A DNA stretch of 18,669 bases from M55B157 sp040265115 (GCA_040265115.1 JBDQGZ010000020.1:1-18669); one strand, 5' to 3'. Positions 1 through 7,577 are shown, counted from the stretch's first letter. The notes: a model not told the origin generated them from the letters alone. A program made the numbers and translations.

Positions 1-418
1 CGACCACACCAGTGAAGCGCTCGATGGCGAGTTCGGTCGTGAAATGGGTGCCGACGACGAGGATCACTGTTACGGCCATGCCGGCCGCGACAAAGGGGGA
101 GTCGTCCGGGGAGGCCAGTCGAAGCTGCCGTGCCAGTACGAAGCAGAGAAGGACGAGCAGGAAGATGACGACGGGGCCTGTGCCCAGGAAGGAGACGATC
201 ACCAGCGCGATGGCCGCTCCGAGGAGGGCACCGAGAATCTGGAAGGCCGTTTCCTTCGCCGCATGTCGGAAGGTGGCTCGGGTGGCCACAGCGGCGGTGA
301 TAGCTGCCGGTATGGCATCAACGTGGGGAGTCAGGACGCCGATCGTGTAGGCGACGACGGTGGCCAGGGAGGTGAGGACGGCCAGACGCGAGTAGCTGCT
401 GTTCCACAGGCGTTGCAC
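1..418 (-). CDS. FUSC / aromatic acid exporter-like integral membrane protein, C-terminus cut off by the window edge
   Basis: The minus strand reads open from a GTG at 418 to the window edge, giving the first 139 residues (starting VQRLWNSSYSRLAVL). Four hydrophobic stretches are visible: LAVLTSLATVVAYTIGVL, FQILGALLGAAIALVIVSFLG, PVVIFLLVLLCFVLARQL and AAGMAVTVILVVGTHF. The segment TAAVATRATFRHAAKETAFQ before the second helix resembles the N-terminal membrane domain of the FUSC/aromatic acid exporter family, whose members are proposed to export aromatic acids or small amphipathic molecules. That assignment is by pattern only and the substrate is unknown. The start is uncertain: a GAGG lies about 16 bases upstream of the GTG, which is far, and no better start in this frame was seen. 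It lies downstream of the two minus-strand tRNA genes and could be read from their promoter. Confidence 0.7.
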   Translation of the reverse strand, partial: MQRLWNSSYSRLAVLTSLATVVAYTIGVLTPHVDAIPAAITAAVATRATFRHAAKETAFQILGALLGAAIALVIVSFLGTGPVVIFLLVLLCFVLARQLRLASPDDSPFVAAGMAVTVILVVGTHFTTELAIERFTGVV

Positions 419-471
419 GTGGTGATTGTCGCATCCTCGGGCGATTCCCCGGCAGGTAGATCTGCGGTCGC

Positions 472-484
472 GGACGAACCGTCC
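472..484 (-). terminator. Compact hairpin just after tRNA-Cys
   Basis: Read on the minus strand the sequence is GGACG-GTT-CGTCC, a perfect 5-bp stem with a 3-base loop. It begins 4 bases after the encoded CCA end of tRNA-Cys. There is no T-tract, so it may be a weak terminator or a 3'-processing stop. A similar 5-bp/3-base hairpin follows tRNA-Val at 2827-2839. Confidence 0.3.
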
Positions 485-488
485 TTCG

Positions 489-562
489 TGGAGGTGGAGA
501 CGGGATTTGAACCCGTGTAGACGGCTTTGCAGGCCGTTGCCTCGCCTCTCGGCCACTCCACC
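489..562 (-). tRNA. tRNA-Cys (anticodon GCA)
   Basis: On the minus strand the acceptor stem GGTGGAG (556-562) pairs with CTCCACC (493-499). The anticodon stem is ACGGC/GCCGT around the loop CTGCAAA, placing anticodon GCA at 528-530. The T arm is ACGGG-TTCAAAT-CCCGT. The discriminator base is T (492) and CCA is encoded (489-491). It lies 31 bases downstream of tRNA-Gly and is probably co-transcribed with it. Confidence 0.96.
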
Positions 563-593
563 GGAGTCTGTACCTGTCCTTAGGCCTCTCTCG

Positions 594-666
594 AGCGGAC
601 GACGGGACTCGAACCCGCGACCCTCACCTTGGCAAGGTGATGCGCTACCAACTGCGCTACGTCCGC
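594..666 (-). tRNA. tRNA-Gly (anticodon GCC)
   Basis: On the minus strand the acceptor stem GCGGACG (660-666) pairs with CGTCCGC (595-601). The D arm reads GCGCAGTTGGTAGCGC. The anticodon stem TCACC/GGTGA encloses TTGCCAA, placing anticodon GCC at 631-633. The T arm is GCGGG-TTCGAGT-CCCGT. The CCA end is not encoded, since TCGA follows, unlike the neighbouring tRNA-Cys and tRNA-Val. Confidence 0.96.
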
Positions 667-693
667 GTGGGCGGGGTTGCCGCCAAGCACACG

Positions 694-723
694 ACGATAG
701 CCGACTCACCTGTCCTCGCTCAA
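694..723 (-). promoter_or_regulatory. Sigma-70-type promoter for the tRNA-Gly/tRNA-Cys unit
   Basis: On the minus strand a -35 element TTGAGC (718-723) is separated by 18 bases from a -10 element TATCGT (694-699), which fits the actinobacterial TANNNT pattern. The -10 ends 27 bases before the first base of tRNA-Gly, giving a predicted transcript start near 687 and a short 5' leader to be removed by RNase P. Confidence 0.6.
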
Positions 724-751
724 CGCGCCCCCTAGGCGGTGGGGGCGCGGC

Positions 752-755
752 AGGA
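752..755 (+). promoter_or_regulatory. Ribosome binding site that sets the pabB start
   Basis: AGGA sits 7 bases before the GTG at 763. The frame is also open from a GTG at 739, but that start has no purine-rich sequence at the right distance, so 763 is preferred. Confidence 0.55.
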
Positions 756-762
756 TAGTCGC

Positions 763-1836
763 GTGTCCACTCCAGCAGCGGCTCGATTCGGCAGCCGCAT
801 TGCGACCGAACTGGTCGAGGTGTCGCATGACCTGACCCGTCTGTCGGAGGGCGGGATGTGGGCGGTCTCACTGCCGTACTCCGGGCTACCGGTGCTCGCT
901 CGGTTCGCCCGGTGGGGGAAGGGCGACCTGCAGGATGTGGCGGGGCCCTGGCGCGGTCCGAGCGAGTGGTCCACATCGATGGATCGCGAGCGGTATCAGG
1001 CATCGGTGTCCCAGATCAGGCAGGACATAGCGACCGGGCGGATCTATCAGGCGAATCTGTGTCGCATCCTCTCCGCACGCCTTCCTGATGGATGTGCTCG
1101 CGACATTGGTGGACTGCACGCACTGCTCGGACGGGACAACCCGGCCCCCTACGCGGGAATGCTCCGCCTTCCCGATCACGGCATCCACATCGCCAGCGCC
1201 TCGCCGGAGTTGTTCCTCCGCCGATACGGCGATGTCGTGGAGTCGGCCCCAATCAAGGGCACGGCAGCAAAGGCCGATCAGTTGCTGGAGAAGGATCGAG
1301 CTGAGAACGTGATGATCGTCGATCTCGTGCGTAATGACCTGTCACGGGTCTGTCGCCCGGGCAGCGTGGAGGTACCGGCCCTCCTTGCCATCGAAGAGCA
1401 TCCGAGCCTGGTCCACCTCGTGTCGAGGGTGCGGGGACGACTCCATCAAGACGCCAGTTGGACGGATCTTTTCGAGGCAACCTTTCCACCCGGTTCGGTC
1501 ACGGGTGCCCCGAAGCACACGGCGATCCAGGTGATCGCCGAGCAGGAACCCGTTCCCCGCGAGGCGTACTGCGGTGCCTTCGGCTGGGTCGATGCGGACC
1601 GAGGTGAGGCGGAACTCGCCGTCTCGATCCGGACCTTCTGGATCTCGGGGTCTCCCGATGAGCCCTGGGTGAACTTCGGAACTGGGGCCGGCATCACCTG
1701 GGGCTCGGATCCCGATCAGGAGTGGCGAGAGACGCAGTTGAAGGCGCGGCACCTCATCCACGTAGCCTCCGGACAGTGGCCGGGCGGGGAGTCGGCCACG
1801 ACCCCCATGCACGCTAGCGTCAGGAGCAGTTCGTGA
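763..1836 (+). CDS. pabB: Aminodeoxychorismate synthase component I (chorismate-binding enzyme)
   Basis: Component I of 4-amino-4-deoxychorismate synthase aminates chorismate using ammonia from a glutaminase partner; this is the first step from chorismate to p-aminobenzoate and folate. The 357-residue protein holds the chorismate-binding signature: PIKGT (around 163-167), AENVMIVDLVRNDLSRVCRPG, FPPGSVTGAPK, YCGAFGWVD and GAGITWGSDP. Lys165 in PIKGT is the residue that separates aminodeoxychorismate synthases from anthranilate synthases, which carry Ala there (family knowledge). It is shorter than E. coli PabB because the N-terminal region is reduced, as in many actinobacterial copies. It overlaps the downstream pabC by four bases (GTGA), which implies translational coupling. 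No pabA glutaminase gene is in the window; it must be elsewhere or shared with tryptophan synthesis. Confidence 0.88.
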   Translation: MSTPAAARFGSRIATELVEVSHDLTRLSEGGMWAVSLPYSGLPVLARFARWGKGDLQDVAGPWRGPSEWSTSMDRERYQASVSQIRQDIATGRIYQANLCRILSARLPDGCARDIGGLHALLGRDNPAPYAGMLRLPDHGIHIASASPELFLRRYGDVVESAPIKGTAAKADQLLEKDRAENVMIVDLVRNDLSRVCRPGSVEVPALLAIEEHPSLVHLVSRVRGRLHQDASWTDLFEATFPPGSVTGAPKHTAIQVIAEQEPVPREAYCGAFGWVDADRGEAELAVSIRTFWISGSPDEPWVNFGTGAGITWGSDPDQEWRETQLKARHLIHVASGQWPGGESATTPMHASVRSSS

Positions 1837-2666
1837 AGATCTGGATGAACGGCGAACTGCGCGGTGCCGATGAGGCTCGCGTGAGTGTCTTCGATCATGG
1901 TTTCACCGTGGCGGACGGCGTCTTCGAGACGTTGAAGATCCAGGATGGGTCCGCTTTCGCTGTTCGCCGCCATCTCGAAAGGCTGGGCCGTTCCGCGCAG
2001 GGAATGGGCTTGCCGGCTCCCGATCTCGAGGAGATCCGCAACGGCATCGACGAGGTGGTGGCGGCGAATCGGGCAGAGATACCCGATCTCGGCCGACTCC
2101 GGGTGACCTATACGGCCGGATCAGGCCCGCTGGGATCGGATCGTTCGCCAGGGGGATCCGGTCCGACGGCGGTGGTAGCTGCCACTCAGATGACCGCTTG
2201 GCCCGAATCGGCCGCGGTGATCACGGTGGCGTGGCCACGAAATGAGCGCAGCCCACTCGCAGGGGTGAAGTCGACGTCCTACGCCGAGAATGTGATCGCA
2301 CTCGCCGAAGCCCGACGCCAGGGTGCGAGCGAGGCGCTCATGGCGGACACCCAGGGTCGGTTGTGTGAGGGAACGGGGAGCAATGTCCTTGTGGTGATGG
2401 GGAATCGGATCATCACCCCCACGCTGGGCACAGGGGCACTTCCTGGCATCACGCGATCCCTGGTGATCGAGTGGTGCGGGGTTGAGGAGATGGATCTCCC
2501 GTGGGAATCCCTCGGTGATGCCGATGCGCTCATGCTCACCTCCAGCACCCGGGACGTCCAGCCCGTGCATCGGATCGACGAGCGAGATCTCTCGCCGCTG
2601 CCGCAGATAGCGCGCGACTGCGTGACGGAGTTCCGGCGCCGAGCCTCCCTCGACATCGATCCCTGA
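1833..2666 (+). CDS. pabC: Aminodeoxychorismate lyase (fold-type IV PLP enzyme)
   Basis: This enzyme removes pyruvate from 4-amino-4-deoxychorismate to give p-aminobenzoate, the step after PabB. The 277-residue protein belongs to the class IV aminotransferase fold. The N-terminal FDHGFTVADGVFETLK, the PLP-binding lysine Lys146 in GVKSTSYAENVIAL, the EGTGSNV motif and the GALPGITR segment are all typical of the family. KSTSYAEN is the pattern usual in lyases of this kind. A branched-chain or D-amino-acid aminotransferase cannot be excluded by sequence alone, but its overlap with pabB decides the call. The GTG start at 1833 has AGGAG at 1822-1826 (6-base spacer) and overlaps the pabB stop. A strong hairpin lies 31 bases after its stop. 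Confidence 0.85.
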   Translation: MKIWMNGELRGADEARVSVFDHGFTVADGVFETLKIQDGSAFAVRRHLERLGRSAQGMGLPAPDLEEIRNGIDEVVAANRAEIPDLGRLRVTYTAGSGPLGSDRSPGGSGPTAVVAATQMTAWPESAAVITVAWPRNERSPLAGVKSTSYAENVIALAEARRQGASEALMADTQGRLCEGTGSNVLVVMGNRIITPTLGTGALPGITRSLVIEWCGVEEMDLPWESLGDADALMLTSSTRDVQPVHRIDERDLSPLPQIARDCVTEFRRRASLDIDP

Positions 2667-2697
2667 GGAGTGAAAGCACGGGGAGCGGCACGGCAAA

Positions 2698-2717
2698 CCC
2701 GGCGACGGTTCGCCGGG
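2698..2717 (+). terminator. Hairpin terminator of the pabBC operon
   Basis: CCCGGCGA (2698-2705) pairs perfectly with TCGCCGGG (2710-2717) around the loop CGGT. It lies between pabC and tRNA-Val. No T-tract follows, as is common for hairpin terminators in high-GC actinobacteria. Confidence 0.6.
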
Positions 2718-2728
2718 CACGGCTGCGA

Positions 2729-2734
2729 TACCCT
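2729..2734 (+). promoter_or_regulatory. Possible -10 element for tRNA-Val
   Basis: TACCCT fits TANNNT and lies 10 bases before the first base of tRNA-Val, the usual distance for a tRNA promoter. No convincing -35 element is visible; that position falls inside the preceding hairpin. Confidence 0.3.
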
Positions 2735-2744
2735 CACCAGGCTC

Positions 2745-2819
<75 letters not shown>

Positions 2820-2826
2820 CGGATAT

Positions 2827-2839
2827 GGTCCCTGGGACC
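2827..2839 (+). terminator. Compact hairpin between tRNA-Val and thrS
   Basis: GGTCC-CTG-GGACC forms a perfect 5-bp stem with a 3-base loop, 7 bases after the CCA of tRNA-Val and 19 bases before the thrS ribosome binding site. With no T-tract it could end the tRNA transcript, or be a processing or attenuation element in a joint tRNA-thrS transcript. Confidence 0.3.
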
Positions 2840-2858
2840 GATGCCAGTGAATGTGGTG

Positions 2859-2864
2859 AAGGAG
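2859..2864 (+). promoter_or_regulatory. Ribosome binding site that sets the thrS start
   Basis: AAGGAG lies 6 bases before the GTG at 2871. The same frame has an ATG at 2841, but that codon has no ribosome binding site and would place AAGGAG inside the coding region, so the GTG is the better start. Confidence 0.75.
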
Positions 2865-2870
2865 TTTCCC

Positions 2871-4865
2871 GTGACAACGGTGACCGTCCTCGACAGTGCG
2901 CAGCCTCGCTCGCTCGAGGTGGCGGAGGGAACGACCGCCCTGGACCTGTTCGGTGAGGACCGGAGCATCGTCGTCGCCTCGATCAACGGGGAACTGCGTG
3001 ATCTGGCCACGCCACTGGCAGACGGCGACGAGGTGGCGCCCGTCGGAGTCGACTCCGCCGAGGGACTCGCCGTGCTGCGCCACTCGACTGCGCATGTGCT
3101 CGCCCAAGCGGTTCAGGATGCCTTCCCCGATGCGCGCCTGGGGATCGGTCCACCGGTGAAAGACGGTTTCTACTACGACTTCCAGGTCGCTACCCCCTTC
3201 ACGCCCGAGGACTTGAAAGATCTCGAGAAGCGTATGCAGAAGATCGTGAAGTCAGGGCAGCGCTTCCAGCGACGGGTCGTGACTGAGTCAGAGGCGAAGC
3301 ACGAACTCGCTGGTGAACCCTTCAAGCTTCGGCTCGTCGGCAGCGAGGGTGGCGCCGAGGTGATGGAGGTCGGTGGATCGGAATTGACGATCTACGACAA
3401 CGTCGAAGCTAAGACCGGGGCGGTGTGCTGGGGCGATCTGTGCCGAGGCCCACACGTGCCGGACACCCGCTACATCCCGCCCAATGCATTCAAGCTCATG
3501 CGCACTGCGGCCGCCTACTGGCTCGGTGACCAGTCCCAGGAGCAGTTGCAGCGGGTTTACGGCACTGCCTGGCCGAACAAAGAGGACCTGCAGGCCCATC
3601 TCACCTTCCTCGAGGAGGCTCAGCGCCGCGATCACCGCAAGCTGGGAGCCGAACTCGACCTGTTCAGCTTCCCCGAGGAGATCGGATCGGGGCTCGCGGT
3701 CTTCCACCCGAGGGGGGGCGTTGTCCGACGCGTCATGGAGGACTACTCCCGCCGTCGACACGAAGAGGGTGGTTACGAGTTCGTCAACACCCCGCACATC
3801 ACGAAGGGTGCGCTGTTCGAGAAGTCCGGACACCTCGACTGGTACTCGGAGGGCATGTACCCCCCGATGCACCTTGACGCGGATGTCGATGATGAAGGAA
3901 CGGTCCGGCGCGAGGGAGTGGACTACTACCTCAAGCCGATGAACTGCCCGATGCACAACCTGATCTTCGATGCCCGAGGTCGTTCCTACCGTGAATTGCC
4001 TCTGCGACTGTTCGAATTTGGCACGGTGTATCGGTACGAGAAGTCAGGTGTCGTCCAGGGCATCACTCGAGCCCGTGGCTTCACCCAGGACGATGCCCAC
4101 ATCTATTGCACCCGTGAGCAGATGGCGGATGAACTCGATGCCCTGCTCACCTTCGTTCTCGATCTGTTGCGCGACTACGGACTGAATGACTTCTATCTCG
4201 AGCTGTCGACCCGGGATCCGGACAAGTCGGTGGGAAGCGACGAGGTCTGGGCGGAAGCCACCGAGGTTCTGCGTGAAGCGGCGCAGAAACAGGGGCTGGA
4301 ACTCGTCCTCGATGAAGGGGGAGCAGCCTTCTACGGCCCGAAGATCTCCGTGCAGGCGAAGGACGCGATCGGACGCACGTGGCAGATGTCGACCATCCAG
4401 GTCGACTTCAACCTGCCGGAGCGCTTTGACTTGGAGTACCAAGCGGCGGATGGCTCCCGGCAGCGGCCGGTGATGATCCACCGGGCGCTCTTCGGTTCGA
4501 TCGAGCGGTTCTTCGCGATCCTGCTCGAGCACTACGCCGGCGCCTTCCCGCCTTGGCTCGCGCCTGTGCAGGTCGTCTGCATCCCGGTGACAGATGATCA
4601 CGTCGAGTACCTCCAGGGTGTCGCCGATCGATTGCGTGCGCGAGGAGTCCGAGTCGAGGTCGACACATCTGACGATCGGATGCCCAAGAAGATCCGAACA
4701 GCCACGAAGGAGAAAGTCCCTTTCATGCTGATCGCCGGCGATGAGGACCGAGCAGCGGATGCCGTGTCGTTCCGTTTCCGCGATGGCGAACAGGACAACG
4801 GCATCCCGATCGATGTGGCCGTCGAGAGGATTGTCGAAGCGATCGAAACCCGGGCGCAGGTGTAG
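2871..4865 (+). CDS. thrS: Threonyl-tRNA synthetase
   Basis: Charges tRNA-Thr with threonine in the cytoplasm. The 664-residue protein has full-length family architecture. An N-terminal TGS domain (about 1-60) is followed by the editing domain with HSTAHVLAQAV (HxxxH) and CRGPHVPDT. The class II catalytic core and a C-terminal anticodon-binding domain (from about PVQVVCIPVTDDHVEYL) complete it. The three zinc ligands are visible: Cys359 in MNCPMHN, His410 in QDDAHIY and His537 in MIHRALFGS. Their spacing (51 and 127 residues) closely matches the E. coli enzyme. The class II motif 2 region shows as YRYEKSGVVQGITRARGFTQ. Start GTG was chosen for its AAGGAG. There is no T-box leader; only 51 bases separate it from tRNA-Val. 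The HIT gene follows after 2 bases. Confidence 0.97.
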   Translation: MTTVTVLDSAQPRSLEVAEGTTALDLFGEDRSIVVASINGELRDLATPLADGDEVAPVGVDSAEGLAVLRHSTAHVLAQAVQDAFPDARLGIGPPVKDGFYYDFQVATPFTPEDLKDLEKRMQKIVKSGQRFQRRVVTESEAKHELAGEPFKLRLVGSEGGAEVMEVGGSELTIYDNVEAKTGAVCWGDLCRGPHVPDTRYIPPNAFKLMRTAAAYWLGDQSQEQLQRVYGTAWPNKEDLQAHLTFLEEAQRRDHRKLGAELDLFSFPEEIGSGLAVFHPRGGVVRRVMEDYSRRRHEEGGYEFVNTPHITKGALFEKSGHLDWYSEGMYPPMHLDADVDDEGTVRREGVDYYLKPMNCPMHNLIFDARGRSYRELPLRLFEFGTVYRYEKSGVVQGITRARGFTQDDAHIYCTREQMADELDALLTFVLDLLRDYGLNDFYLELSTRDPDKSVGSDEVWAEATEVLREAAQKQGLELVLDEGGAAFYGPKISVQAKDAIGRTWQMSTIQVDFNLPERFDLEYQAADGSRQRPVMIHRALFGSIERFFAILLEHYAGAFPPWLAPVQVVCIPVTDDHVEYLQGVADRLRARGVRVEVDTSDDRMPKKIRTATKEKVPFMLIAGDEDRAADAVSFRFRDGEQDNGIPIDVAVERIVEAIETRAQV

Positions 4866-4867
4866 TC

Positions 4868-5395
4868 GTGTCGAGCGCCGATGATCTCGGTGATCGCTGG
4901 GAGCGGCTCTGGGTGCCGCACCGGATGGCCTACTTAAAGGGAGAAAGCCGTCCCGGCCATCAGGAGGCGGGCGAGGAATGCCCGTTCTGTCGCGCCCCGT
5001 CATGCAGCGATGAGTACGGAGTTGTGGTCGCTCGCGGAGAGGTCGTCTATGCCGTGCTGAACCTGTTCCCCTACAACTCCGGGCACCTGTTGATCTGTCC
5101 CTACCGCCATGTGCCGACGTATGACCTGCTCGACGACGCGGAAATCCTCGAGATGGGGCAGTTCACTCAGAAGGCGATGGGGGCGCTGACCCTCTGCGCA
5201 AGGGCGCATGGATTCAACATCGGTATGAATCAGGGCAACGTGGGTGGGGCCGGCATCGCCGGCCACCTGCATCAGCATGTCGTTCCTCGCTGGGGTGGAG
5301 ACACCAACTTCATGCCGATCATCGCCGGCACCAAGACGATGGCGCAGTTGCTCGATGAGACCAGGGAACTACTCGCCGAAGCCTGGAACGCCTAG
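4868..5395 (+). CDS. HIT-family protein (AP4A phosphorylase/hydrolase-like)
   Basis: HIT proteins are nucleotide hydrolases or transferases acting on substrates such as diadenosine tetraphosphate. The catalytic histidine triad HLHQHVVP is at residues 133-137 (His133, His135, His137). The helix preceding it, NIGMNQGNVGGAGIAGHLHQH, is that of the AP4A phosphorylase-like branch common in actinobacteria. A CPFC motif (Cys38, Cys41) suggests bound zinc at the N-terminal side. Length is 175 residues. The GTG start lies 2 bases after the thrS stop with AGG 7 bases upstream, so it is probably co-translated with thrS. Since aminoacyl-tRNA synthetases make AP4A as a side product, a clean-up role is an attractive inference but not shown by the sequence. 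Its stop overlaps that of the convergent EF-G2 gene. Confidence 0.88.
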   Translation: MSSADDLGDRWERLWVPHRMAYLKGESRPGHQEAGEECPFCRAPSCSDEYGVVVARGEVVYAVLNLFPYNSGHLLICPYRHVPTYDLLDDAEILEMGQFTQKAMGALTLCARAHGFNIGMNQGNVGGAGIAGHLHQHVVPRWGGDTNFMPIIAGTKTMAQLLDETRELLAEAWNA

Positions 5396-7506
5396 GACGA
5401 GGTTTCCGCGGCGCCACCGGGTTGGAATCCCAGTTCAGAACGCCGGAATACCCCGGTGCCGCGTGCCAGCGACCGAAGGTCTAGCGCAAAGCGCACCAGT
5501 TCCATCGCGGGAACCTCAGCGAGTACGACCACTCGACCGTGCTCACCCGGGGAGGTCCCTGTCACCCGACCCCGTCTGGCGGCCAGATCGGTCATCACGG
5601 CCCCGAGGTAGTCCTCGGGAACCTCGATCTCGACGGTGTCGACAGGTTCCAGCCTCACCAGGCCGGCCTGCTCGGCGGCATCCCTCAGGGCCAGGGCTCC
5701 TGCGGTGGCGAAGGCCATATCCGAGGAGTCAACGCTGTGGGCTTTGCCATCGACGAGCGAAACCACGAGATCGACGAGGGGCTGACCACTGATGATGCCG
5801 TCCTGCATCGCCTGCCTCAGGCCGCGCTCAACCGCGGGGATGTAGTTGCCAGGAATCGCACCACCCACGATTCGGTCGATGAAGGTGAGACCGGTGCCAG
5901 GAGCGGCCGGAGTGACCTCGATCGTGCACACCGCGAACTGGCCATGACCACCTGATTGCTTCACGAGCCGTCCGGTCCCCGTAGCAGCGGCGGCGAAGGT
6001 GGTGCGCAGAGCGGTCACCACCGCATCGATCTCCATAGCGAGCCCTGATCGTTCGCGTAAACGGGTGACCGTCGCATCGCGGTGCCCTTCGCCCATGCAC
6101 CACAGGATCGTTTGTCCGGTCTGGGGAATTTGTTCGACGCGCAAGGTTGGATCCTCGGCAACGCAACGGGCCAACGCGGTGGTGAATTTCGCATCATCCG
6201 CCGGGGACGGTGATCGAACGGCGATGGGAAAGAGTGGATCAGGCAGCCGCCACGGCTCGATGAGCAGGGGAGCATTCGGGTCGGAGAGCGTGTCGGTTGT
6301 CTCGGCATGCGCAAGCCGGGTGACCGTGACGATGTCTCCCGCCCGCGCCTGAGCAGTCGTGATTGGATCACCGGGAAGTCCGGTGATGATGGCCCCAACT
6401 CGTTCATCGATGTCGTGATCGTCATGTCCTCGATCAGCGAAGAAGTGTCCCGAGATGTGGACCGAGTGATCGGGCAGGAGGGTGCCGGAGAACACGCGCA
6501 CCAACGACTTTCGACCCACGTATCTGTCTGAAGTCGTCTGCACGATCTCCGCGCACAGTGAGCCCTCGGGGTCGCAGGTCAGGGGAGGTCGTGGTTCGCC
6601 CTCGGGAGAGGAGACCAAGGGGAGTGCGTGCTCGAGAGGAGAAGGGAATCCGCGCGTAAGGATGTTGAGTAGTGGATCGAGACCGAATCCGATCGGCGTC
6701 GTAGCGGTGATCAAGATGGGATGGAAATGGCCTTTCGCCACAGCCTTCTCCAGATCCTGCAAGACGTTGGCTCGGTCGATGCTCTCCCCGGAGAGGAAGC
6801 GCTCGAGAAGAGTTTCGTCCTCGGATTCGGTGATGATCGCTTCGAGCAGGGCAGCTCGATGGTCTGAGACGAGATCGACATGCTCCGGGTCGGGATCACG
6901 TTCGGTGATCGATCCAGTGGAGTAATCGATGACGCTTTGCTCGATCAGGTCGATGAGTCCGATCACGCTGTCGTCGTCAGCGAGCAGAGGTAGATGGAGC
7001 GGGAGCATGGGGTCATCGGGCCCGAGAAGGGCCTGGCAAGCCTCGATGGTGTCCTCGACGTCGGCGGACTCCTGGTCAGCCTTCGTGATGACGATCGCTC
7101 GCGGCATTCCGACATCCGCGCACTCGTCCCACAGCATGGCGGTCGTCGCATCCACGTGGTCGACGGCGGAGACGACGAAGAGTGCGGCATCGGCGGCACG
7201 GAGGCCAGCACGGACCTCGCCCACGAAATCGGGATAACCCGGGGTGTCGAGCAGGTTGAGTCGGTATCCGTCATGGTCCAGCGCGACGAAGCCTAGTGAG
7301 GTCGATCGACCTTGTTCGTGGTCACTCGTGGTCGCGTCGCCGAGGGTGCTGCCGGCCTCAACGGTCCCGATGTGCGTGATCGCTCGAGCGGCGAAAGCCA
7401 GATGCTCCACCAGTGTGGTCTTTCCCGCATGGCTCGGACCGACGAGGACGACATTGCGGATGCGATCGGTCTGCGGTGGAGCGGCATCGGACTGCCTGGG
7501 GTTCAT
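5392..7506 (-). CDS. fusA2: Elongation factor G-like protein (EF-G2 type)
   Basis: A 704-residue paralogue of EF-G with full domain layout: an N-terminal G domain, then domains II-V ending in LRSLARGTGVFRRSELGFQP. The P-loop GPSHAGKT is at residues 23-30 and DTPG at 87-90. Three departures from true EF-G are visible. DTPGH is DTPGY (Tyr91), so the histidine that activates water for GTP hydrolysis is missing. NKxD is TKAD (141-144). The switch I sequence RGITI is replaced by GRSTSL. These fit the actinobacterial EF-G2 family; the mycobacterial member is reported to bind GTP but to lack ribosome-dependent GTPase activity. The function is unknown. ATG at 7506 was chosen for its strong upstream GAGGAGG. 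The reading frame stays open upstream to 8004, but that part is antisense to pgsA and not EF-G-like. Confidence 0.9.
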   Translation of the reverse strand: MNPRQSDAAPPQTDRIRNVVLVGPSHAGKTTLVEHLAFAARAITHIGTVEAGSTLGDATTSDHEQGRSTSLGFVALDHDGYRLNLLDTPGYPDFVGEVRAGLRAADAALFVVSAVDHVDATTAMLWDECADVGMPRAIVITKADQESADVEDTIEACQALLGPDDPMLPLHLPLLADDDSVIGLIDLIEQSVIDYSTGSITERDPDPEHVDLVSDHRAALLEAIITESEDETLLERFLSGESIDRANVLQDLEKAVAKGHFHPILITATTPIGFGLDPLLNILTRGFPSPLEHALPLVSSPEGEPRPPLTCDPEGSLCAEIVQTTSDRYVGRKSLVRVFSGTLLPDHSVHISGHFFADRGHDDHDIDERVGAIITGLPGDPITTAQARAGDIVTVTRLAHAETTDTLSDPNAPLLIEPWRLPDPLFPIAVRSPSPADDAKFTTALARCVAEDPTLRVEQIPQTGQTILWCMGEGHRDATVTRLRERSGLAMEIDAVVTALRTTFAAAATGTGRLVKQSGGHGQFAVCTIEVTPAAPGTGLTFIDRIVGGAIPGNYIPAVERGLRQAMQDGIISGQPLVDLVVSLVDGKAHSVDSSDMAFATAGALALRDAAEQAGLVRLEPVDTVEIEVPEDYLGAVMTDLAARRGRVTGTSPGEHGRVVVLAEVPAMELVRFALDLRSLARGTGVFRRSELGFQPGGAAETSS

Positions 7507-7516
7507 AGCACCACAG

Positions 7517-7523
7517 CCTCCTC
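7517..7523 (-). promoter_or_regulatory. Ribosome binding site that sets the EF-G2 start
   Basis: On the minus strand GAGGAGG lies 10 bases before the ATG at 7506. It rules out the longer open frame reaching 8004, and homology also begins just after this ATG. Confidence 0.7.
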
Positions 7524-7577
7524 GCATCGACACGCGCATGGCAAGGGACCATCGACCCGCACTCGACGGCATCGCCG

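Noticed and set aside
44..520. Plus-strand open frame of 158 residues at the left edge
   Set aside because: It runs through tRNA-Cys sequence and is antisense to a frame with clear transmembrane helices; its product is Gly/Asp/Glu-rich without a pattern.
2820..2870. T-box or other riboswitch in front of thrS
   Set aside because: The gap is only 51 bases, too short for a T-box, and contains only one 5-bp hairpin.
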